From Muricea muricata (lineage: Eukaryota; Cnidaria; Anthozoa; Malacalcyonacea; Plexauridae), in contig OY979717.1 in assembly GCA_963855995.1 (NCBI GenBank), forward strand, positions 51,591,140 through 51,655,139: a stretch of 64,000 bases of DNA, in the 5' to 3' direction. Positions 57,176 to 64,000 of this stretch are shown here, in pieces. Below the pieces are notes generated by a model. The model saw only the letters and a list, made by a program, of their open reading frames with translations, searched no databases and was not told the DNA's origin. Positions within the stretch are counted from its first letter, which is position 1; each line of letters starts with the position of its first letter. The translations under genes were made by a program, and so were the position numbers.

Positions 57176-59342
57176 GGATTCTTTTTTACAGTGCCTAGCT
57201 ACAGATGTGGTTTCTAGTTTTAATGGCGGGGATGCAGCTGGTTCGGATTTGCAGAGTTATAAATCATCGGTGCGCTCTCCTTTGGCGGATGATGAGTTCA
57301 CACACTGTCTTAAAGATAAGTATTTTTCACAAGGTGTATCTGATAGTGAATTAGTTCAATTTTATGCAAATAATTTATACGAATATGAGTGTGGTAAATC
57401 AGTCCCTGTTGTCAAAGGGCGGTTAAGAGCCCACGTAAAATTTTGGGAAAATATTTGTGCCCCTGATTGGGTAATTAATGCTATTACAAACGGCTATGTG
57501 TTTCCTTTTGATTCGTTACCTGCGTCTGCACAGTTTCGTAATAACCATTCAGCCATGGACAACAATGCTTTTGTGTCACAAGCCATTAGTGATTTACTTA
57601 AACTGGGATTGATTGTTGAGTGTCCCCAGCCACCGACGGTAATTAATCCTTTATCCGTTTCATTTAACCCAAAAGGAACACCCAGACTTATTTTAGATTT
57701 ACGCCATGTTAATAAGCACATCCCCAAACCTAAGTTCCGCATGGACGACTGGAAAGTATTTGCCAACTATTTTGTATCGGACGGTTTCCTATTTAAGTTC
57801 GACATGAAGTCAGGTTATCATCATGTAGATATCTGGCCTGACCACCAGCAGTTTTGGGGTTTTCAGTGGCCCCCTAATTCTACAAAAATGCGTTATTTCT
57901 GTTTTACTGTTCTCCCTTTTGGGCTATCATCAGCTCCCTATTTGTTCACGAAGCTGTTCCGACCATTAGTCGCTCACTGGCGTTCGTTAGGTTTTCGTAT
58001 CGTTCTCTTTTTAGATGACGGGGCTGGGTGCGAGCACACCTACGATGCCGCTTGCTCTGTCTCCGCATCCGTTCGCCAAGACTTAATTAGCGCGGGAATT
58101 ATCCCCAATGTCGAAAAATCTGTATGGGATCCCGTGCAAATACTCGAGTGGTTAGGGCTGATATGGAATTTCGCTGAGGGTTATATAGCTATATCTCACT
58201 CACGGATAACGAATTTTACGACTGCTCTTCAGAAATTTAGTGATAATTTGCCTTTTGTCTCCCCTCGTTTTATCGCTTCTATCGTCGGCAAAGTTATATC
58301 CATGTCGCCAGTCATTGGTAATGTAACCCTAATAATGTCACGATTTTTACAATCAACAGTGGCTTTGTCGGACCAGTGGGATTTTATAATAGATCTTAGC
58401 AAATTTCAGTATTATCAGCAATGCCTCACTGAGGTAAAGTTTTGGTCAAGCAACATTGTCTCTCTTAATAACCGTAATTTGCTTCGACGCCATGCCCCTA
58501 CCGCAATTTTTTATTCGGATGCTAGTGCTTACGCATGTGGTGGTCATGTATTCTTTATAGACCGGACTGAGTTCGATTTATATTTTACTGCCTTTTCTTC
58601 CCGAGAGATAGAATTAGATAGCAACAGTCGTGAGCTTTTAGAAATCTTTTATGGCCTTCGAGCATTCAAAAGACATTTACAGAACAGCGTTGTACAATTT
58701 TTTACTGACAACCTTAATGCGGCAATTATTTGCGGGAAAGGTTCGACCTCACTACGCTTACATCAAATCGCGTTAGATATTTTTTGCTTCTGCTTACAGA
58801 ACAACATCATTCTCCAGGTGCAGTGGATCCCTAGGTCCCTCAATGTGTATGCAGACAATATTAGTCGCATCATCGATCATTACGACTGGAGTATTACGTC
58901 TGAATTTTATAATCATTTAAATTCCATGTATGGCCCTTTTACGCTTGACTGTTTTGCTTCCTCGAACACTGCTAAATGCAGAAAATTTTATTCAAAATTT
59001 TGGTGTCCGGGTACTTCCGGCGTTGATGCTTTCAGCTTTGATTGGTCCAGTGAGAACTGCTGGCTAGTGCCCCCTGTTTATTTTGTGATTCGCACAGTTT
59101 ATCACCTCGAATATTGCAAAACCCGAGGAGTTCTTATAGTACCTATGTGGAAGTCCGCATCTTTTTGGCCCATTTTGTTTCCCAGTTCAGAACTGAGAAC
59201 ATCTGTTAAACAAGTTTGGGAATTTAGTGATCCTCACAATATTTTCGGGAGGCCCCCACACGGAGTGACTACAGTATTCTGCGACAGATGTTTTAAATCC
59301 TCTGTTTTAGCCATTTGCTTGGATGCTTCGGGGAAGCATTAA
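56910..59342 (+). CDS. DIRS reverse transcriptase-RNase H polyprotein (+ strand element)
   Basis: 810 codons from ATG 56910. RT: RLILDLRHVNKHI, FKFDMKSGYHHVDI, FTVLPFGLSSAPYLFTK, VLFLDDGAG. RNase H: AIFYSDASAYACGGH, RELLEIFYGL, QFFTDNLNAA, YADNISR. C-terminal extension FTLDCFASSNTAKCRKFYSK, VPPVYFVIRT, IVPMWKSASFWPILF. The same family as the - strand copy but clearly diverged, so a different lineage. No recombinase frame follows: the next 1.3 kb has only repeats, so the element is truncated or its recombinase lies elsewhere. Confidence 0.92.
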   Translation: MDFLSQLKQDFAAALHSPSAAPTTGAPPVLCPPGIVHQIPVRRADPVDSVGHMDIGGGSALFDSPETTTATPISPTHNRDRTAPTHPDRDSFLQCLATDVVSSFNGGDAAGSDLQSYKSSVRSPLADDEFTHCLKDKYFSQGVSDSELVQFYANNLYEYECGKSVPVVKGRLRAHVKFWENICAPDWVINAITNGYVFPFDSLPASAQFRNNHSAMDNNAFVSQAISDLLKLGLIVECPQPPTVINPLSVSFNPKGTPRLILDLRHVNKHIPKPKFRMDDWKVFANYFVSDGFLFKFDMKSGYHHVDIWPDHQQFWGFQWPPNSTKMRYFCFTVLPFGLSSAPYLFTKLFRPLVAHWRSLGFRIVLFLDDGAGCEHTYDAACSVSASVRQDLISAGIIPNVEKSVWDPVQILEWLGLIWNFAEGYIAISHSRITNFTTALQKFSDNLPFVSPRFIASIVGKVISMSPVIGNVTLIMSRFLQSTVALSDQWDFIIDLSKFQYYQQCLTEVKFWSSNIVSLNNRNLLRRHAPTAIFYSDASAYACGGHVFFIDRTEFDLYFTAFSSREIELDSNSRELLEIFYGLRAFKRHLQNSVVQFFTDNLNAAIICGKGSTSLRLHQIALDIFCFCLQNNIILQVQWIPRSLNVYADNISRIIDHYDWSITSEFYNHLNSMYGPFTLDCFASSNTAKCRKFYSKFWCPGTSGVDAFSFDWSSENCWLVPPVYFVIRTVYHLEYCKTRGVLIVPMWKSASFWPILFPSSELRTSVKQVWEFSDPHNIFGRPPHGVTTVFCDRCFKSSVLAICLDASGKH

Positions 59343-59381
59343 AATCGTCTTGATGGAGTGTTTACTGACATAGACGCATTA

Positions 59382-59659
59382 CGATATGCAATGGCTTTAT
59401 AGCCCATTTATAATTACCAGTCGTATAGCCGAGCACAATTTATATTGCAATATGGCATGTATTTGGTTAATGCGCCTTATGGCGGTACTCTAACGAACTA
59501 TTGCCTATTGGTTCGCATTCCGATATGCAATGGCTTTATAGCCCATTTATAATTACCAGTTGTATAGCCGAGCACAGTTTATGCTGCAATATGGCATGTA
59601 TTTGGTTAATGCGCCTTATGGCGGTATTCTAATGAACTATTGGTTCAACATAGTTCCTA
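59382..59659. repeat. Tandem duplication of 139 bp
   Basis: Copies start at 59382 and 59521 (CGATATGCAATGGCTTTATA) with few differences, including GCGCCTTATGGCGG and ATGAACTATTGGTTC at the ends. It starts 40 bp after the DIRS RT stop, so it may be part of that element's terminal repeat or unrelated. Confidence 0.8.
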
Positions 59660-59709
59660 GACATTTATTTGGTTTGTTTCCATTAGCTTTAGAGGACGGC
59701 TATTTACCG

Positions 59710-59922
59710 AGTTGGGATTCGAGTTGGGATTCGAGTTAGGATTCGAGTTGGGATTCGAGTTGGGATTCGAGTTGGGATTCGAGTTAGGATTCGAGTTAGG
59801 ATTCGAGTTGGGATTCGAGTTAGGATTCGAGTTGGGATTCGAGTTAGGATTTGAGTTGGGATTCGAGCTAGGATTCGAGTTGGGATTCGAGTTAGGATTC
59901 GAGTGGGGATTCGATTGGCTAT
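59710..59922. repeat. 12-bp minisatellite, about 17 units
   Basis: Unit GGGATTCGAGTT or AGGATTCGAGTT. It is read as GFEL on + and NPNS on -, with long frames in both directions that are by-products of the 12-bp period. Confidence 0.95.
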
Positions 59923-60721
59923 ATAAACAGTCTGAAAACATAACTATATAACATATATTGAGTATGAGGCTGCGCTCGCATGTTAATCAAACGGGAAATG
60001 TGTGACAAAAATATAATACTTTATAGCACAAAGGATATTGTATCATCAGAATTTTTTCAATAAAAGACAATCTATCATTTTAAAAGCGCGCAAACAGATC
60101 CTTTTCAGTTCGCGCAATGCCAAGTCTTCGGCTTCTTTTACTTGTTATGGCATAATCGGAGTCTTAAAATTGAGCGGAAAGCACGGACATCATAGTGATT
60201 ATAGCAGCACATAAGCTGCTATAATAGAGACACGCTCACAAGCTGCGTCATAAATTAAACTTACGACTCACATTGAAAACATACACAAGCTCACTTTTTT
60301 AAGACTAACTTTGATCCTTTTGACAAAAAAAAAGTAAAAAACATACTAATCTTCACTTGTAAACAATCTGCATGCAGTATGTTAGTACGTGCTAGCCTGT
60401 GTTCCAGTCTCGAATACAGGCTAAGTATGTGCGCACTTATTGAAGATTAGTTCAAGAACCGCGTCATTTATAACACTTTGTATAAAACATTATTGTATTA
60501 GGAATGCCAGGTTGCATGTGCTGACACATGGGCTTCCGAGTCACACCTCACGACCATGGTTTTCCTGAATGCGTCTGAGTGAAAGATTACAGCTTTGCAA
60601 CCTAACACGTTCCAATCACAGCCTTTACGCTTTCTTGCATCTGGCCATTAGGAATTACTTTAGAGGTTATTCTCGATACAGAAACACAGTATTTACTTCG
60701 ATATACCGGTGTATTTATAAA
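59923..60721. other. Intergenic region upstream of a gene start
   Basis: No gene seen. It likely includes the promoter and 5' UTR of the gene starting at 60722. A hairpin-like GCCTGTGTTCCAGTCTCGAA with TACAGGC lies near 60394-60421. An in-frame 51-codon extension of the first exon upstream (60569) is open, but ATG 60722 fits better with the acidic/Ser N-terminus. Confidence 0.5.
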
Positions 60722-63700
60722 ATGTCAACACGATTGTACTCTGATGTTGTTTCCGGCGGTTCTGGGAGCGAATTAGAAAATTTCGAGCCCCAGAAGCGGT
60801 CTCGCAGCGGCGGTTTAGTAAGCTGGCTTACTGAGTACCAAACAGAAAATGAAGAAGTGGCTTTAAACAAAGCATTGGAGATCAGCAAGGTAATTCTTTT
60901 TCCAAAACGCCACATGCCGTATGCCATACATGTTTCATAAAGGAAATGTTGGACCTCCACAGGGTGATCTATCTGAAGAGTCTATAGATAAACCAGCCGT
61001 CATCATCGACTTGACTGAATCCCCGTCTCCAGCAAAGAAATATTCTATTATTGTAAGTATATAGCACTAGTGATAGTTATGAAAATGTTGCATTTCTCCA
61101 GAAATCTTTCTCCATGCATGTTTTAAATGTAATAACCTTTTTTCCTTTTTGCCAATTTAAGAGCGACGATAGCACAACTGAAGGAGAGAGAAGTCCTTCT
61201 GTACTTCAGCAATGCAAAACTGCCACATTAGTGAAGCCTTGCCGTAAGGTAAGTTAGGACAATAAATGGTTTCTTACCCCAGGGTTTTACCCACAGTAAT
61301 GGAATTTAGCTCTAGAAAGTATGGTTTCCATAACTTGTTTCGTAGGTGCCGGTGTCGTGCGCTTTGCTTTCTACAATTTGATCTATTGCTAGAGGTTCTG
61401 GTTCGTTTGTTGGATGTTGCGGGTCGCAAAAAATCTGATTTAACAAGACGCTTGCTAAGCGTTTACTCGAGCTAATGCCCTTCAGCCACGCTCTGCATGT
61501 GATGCGGCATCAGTCTTGCGCGAAAAAAAACCAGACCGAAATCAAGACTCTCGCTTTAGCTCGAGTAAAAAGACTCGAAATTTCTTCGAATTTATCGAGA
61601 AAGGCTAATTTTTGACACTTGAGAAGCGGCGTTTATTCGAAGGAAGTGTTTATTCGAGGATAGGACTTATTGCAAAATTTGCTCGAGAAGTGTTTGAGTC
61701 AATATTGTTGGTTAATCTACAGTATTGCGGAATCGTCGTTATCGGCTTGTTGTATAGGCAAAACGGCTGGGTGCACATCAAACGCACGCCGTCCTTCCGC
61801 ATGTTAAAACTCACTCAGTTCGGCCAAAGGTTAACTCGCCCTGAGTAACAAGATATTCATTTCACTAACTAGCTTCACGCTCGGTTGTAGCAATGTAGCC
61901 TACCGCTACGTACCTAAGTTACATGACGACGCAATGAAAACGAGTTGACGACATATAAAATTGTAAAAATATATAATATACAATTGTTTAATGCTGGAAA
62001 ATATAGAACTTAGTGCGAATGAAAGTCACAAAAAATATATTGTGCATTTTGATGTGTTCTCGTAGCATATAATATATACTTAACTTTGATTTTGTCGACT
62101 TAAATTTCTTCGCCAGTCGGGTGAGACATGAGTTGTTTTTTAAGTCATTTAAAATGCTGGGGCCGGTTGTTCGAAGCCCGTTTAGCGTAAACGGTGGATA
62201 AGTCAAAATTAAATAACACTCTCACATCACTCGTTAAACAGTTAGCTTAAGTATTTTTCAGTAAATATGTAGTTGCCATAGTGGAATCGAGGCACGTTCC
62301 GCCACAGATCTGTGGCGTACAGGTTATGTAGATTTATTTCCGCCGGCGTAATTTGTATTATATTCTTGATGATGCGTATATAAACTATTTAACTATATGG
62401 CGTAAATATCTAAAATTGATACGCCGTTGGATCAGGCAAATGTCAAATGGGACTGGACAAAGTTTGTTCACAAGCAGTCGAATAGTCAATCACTGCTCGC
62501 CACTATCACCATAATCTATATTTCTAGATTTTGATATTTATACAGCTAATTAAAAAAAGGTTGTCCCTTGAAAATACAAAATCTAAATTCCAAAATACAA
62601 AGTCTAAGATCAAAATACTTTGTGATAGGCTTCAAGTGTAAGCATATACTCTTAGAAATATTCCACTTAACAGAAAATACCTCCTTGTACAGTATATATC
62701 ACGGACTGGAAGTTAAAAGTCCACTTATGTGTGTCATGTGACATACTTTGTATTCGTATTTTGTACTTTGTAATTTGAATTTTAGATTTCCGAAGGACAA
62801 CCTTTTTTGAATTAGCTGTATAGCGATAAATAGAAAAGCGATAATGATATTTGTATTAAAGTCATTATCTTGCCCAGCTCGGGGAGCCCTGTATGCGGTT
62901 TTTTGTGTTATATAGCAAAATGCTTCGAGCAGCAAATTTTGTATATTTTAGTCTGACGTACAAAAATTTATACATATTTTACTCTTTAGTGGCGTAAAAT
63001 TTGTGGCGGACGCGCTTTCTTCATTCCACTATGGTGTAGTTGTAAGCATAATCATTCTATTAAGGTTCAAAACTTTTAGTTTGGTTGTTGAATGGGTCTC
63101 TAAACTTGCTTTCTATTTTGAGCTTAACCACCGTTTAAGCTAAACGGGCTTCGAACAACCGGCCCCAGATTAATCGTGCTTTATCAGCATCTAAAACTCT
63201 CGACTGCGTCTCGAGTTTATAATTGCTGATAAAGCTCCCCTGCTCGTGCTTAGAAATTACATGGAGGCAATATGTAAGTTGCAAAACTTTCTGATTTCAA
63301 GAACACAGGGATATAGGGTGGCATATTGCTTTAACTAAGAAATTTTGATGCTTTTTAAAATAGGTACTAATGACAATGAACGGTTTAGTGCTAAATGTTT
63401 ATAACATTTTCTAAAAAATATCTTTTCAATAAATGCTTTGCTGTTCTATATAAAGTGTATCTTCATTTCTTATTTAAAACAGGTAGAGTCAAAAACAACA
63501 TTTGAGTCGTGGGATGACGAGGAATACTCTCCTGGCATTTCAGAAATTTCAAGAACATACGGTTCATTCTGGAAAAAGGTATTGATCGATATTTTGTAAG
63601 CATCTCTTCAAAGTTTACAGTCAACATTTCAACTGATAAATATTTTTGTACAGTACATCGACACAAAGACACCTTGATTAGTTTGCAAAGCAATTTGCAT

Positions 63701-64000
63701 GACCATCTGGCATTAAAGATTTTCACAAAATATTTGTATTTTATAGTCCTCGGTCAAAGCAACGACACAAACGGACAGAAACGTTTCTCAGAAGAAGAGC
63801 AATGGAAGGCGACGTGATCAAAAAGAAAAAGAAAAAATAAAAAGGGAAAATCAAAGGTACGGCATCCTTGACCACACTATTTGCTAGATTTAGCATGGTT
63901 TTCAAACTGTATATCGTTTGTCAGTACTGTCCACACATAGTCATGCTGACTGACTTAAATATTCACTTCGCCTTCTAGCTATGAAAAACTCGAGAAAGAT
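60722..64000 (+). CDS. Unidentified nuclear-type protein, 5' part; possibly EME1-like
   Basis: Six exons in phase: 60722-60889, 60963-61052, 61162-61248, 63483-63578, 63747-63856, and 63979 onward, cut by the window end. About 190 residues are visible. Exon 2 contains AVIIDLTESP, a SUMO-interacting motif (hydrophobic core plus acidic/Ser flank). Exons 3-4 are Ser/Glu-rich and disordered-looking. Exon 5 is basic (KKSNGRRRDQKEKEKIKREN), continuing YEKLEKD. EME1, the partner of MUS81 nuclease, has this layout (disordered N-terminus, SIM, Lys/Glu/Arg run before the nuclease domain), but its diagnostic region lies beyond the window, so this is inference only. Confidence 0.6.
61458..61575. repeat. 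Short inverted repeat in intron
   Basis: GTTTACTCGAGCTAATGC near 61458 pairs with GCTTTAGCTCGAGTAAA near 61556. Probably a decayed MITE. Confidence 0.45.
62157..63168. repeat. MITE family B copy 2 with two further MITEs nested inside
   Basis: The outer termini CTGGGGCCGGTTGTTCGAAG and its complement CTTCGAACAACCGGCCCCAG, then GTTTAGCGTAAACGGTGG against CCACCGTTTAAGCTAAAC. Inside, 62276-63034 has CCATAGTGGAAT and ATTCCACTATGG ends. Inside that, 62541-62820 has TACAGCTAATTAAAAAAAGG and CCTTTTTTGAATTAGCTGTA ends. So three inverted-repeat elements sit one within another in the 2.2-kb intron. Confidence 0.8.
63178..63235. repeat. 58-bp hairpin in intron
   Basis: GCTTTATCAGCAT and its partner TGCTGATAAAGC close a stem that includes AAACTCTCGA against TCTCGAGTTT. 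It lies just outside MITE B. Confidence 0.6.

Noticed and set aside
59657..59951. NPNS- and GFEL-repeat proteins
   Set aside because: Products of the 12-bp minisatellite, open on both strands, with no start context or neighbours.

Overview
This window looks like a piece of an animal nuclear genome. It is AT-rich, its genes are split by GT-AG introns, and the space between exons is packed with transposons and palindromic repeats. There are no operons, Shine-Dalgarno sites or bacterial genes. Several short repeats (GGAAACATTGTTTCC arrays, CAACAAGTTGC arrays, inverted-repeat elements starting GGGCCTGTTCATATG or GGGGCCGGTTGTTCG) remind me of anthozoan cnidarian DNA. That placement is inference and could be wrong.

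Four host genes can be rebuilt by joining exons with matching phase. (1) About 7.96-20.44 kb, + strand: a class B1 (secretin/CRF-receptor-like) G-protein-coupled receptor. It has a hormone-binding domain, seven transmembrane segments and a cytoplasmic tail; the first exon(s), with the signal peptide, were not found. (2) 29.20-30.02 kb, + strand: a single-exon trans-2-enoyl-CoA reductase (TECR/Tsc13) family protein that lacks the usual N-terminal ubiquitin-like domain. (3) 47.26-34.09 kb, - strand: an 18-exon, about 486-residue protein with an N-terminal coiled coil, a PX domain and a helical BAR-like C-terminus, that is, a sorting nexin. (4) 60.72 kb to the right edge, + strand: the start of a gene with a SUMO-interacting motif and a basic, charged stretch, possibly the EME1 endonuclease subunit. 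It is cut by the window end.

Three retrotransposons are recognisable. A CR1/L2-type LINE (23.13-26.62 kb, open reading frame intact) carries a 2A ribosome-skipping motif near its N-terminus. It sits inside one arm of a long-inverted-repeat, mariner-like element (22.64-27.78 kb). Two DIRS-type (tyrosine-recombinase) elements follow. One is on the - strand (47.86-52.77 kb) with gag, RT-RNase H and tyrosine recombinase, bounded by split repeats in the order X, Y-X, Y, with the inner Y-X junction interrupting gag. One is on the + strand (about 56.1-59.7 kb) with gag and RT-RNase H but no recombinase.

The rest is mostly non-autonomous inverted-repeat (MITE or foldback) elements, several nested in each other, plus minisatellites, two tRNA-like SINEs and a 60-copy TA microsatellite. 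Many lie in introns of the receptor and sorting nexin genes. The most unusual are a 2.2-kb element whose ends are arrays of the palindromic word TTTACTCAA/TTGAGTAAA (5.6-7.8 kb), a nested palindrome built on GTGCAATAG (28.1-29.1 kb), and a GC-rich hairpin with 66-bp arms and one mismatch (10.38-10.53 kb).
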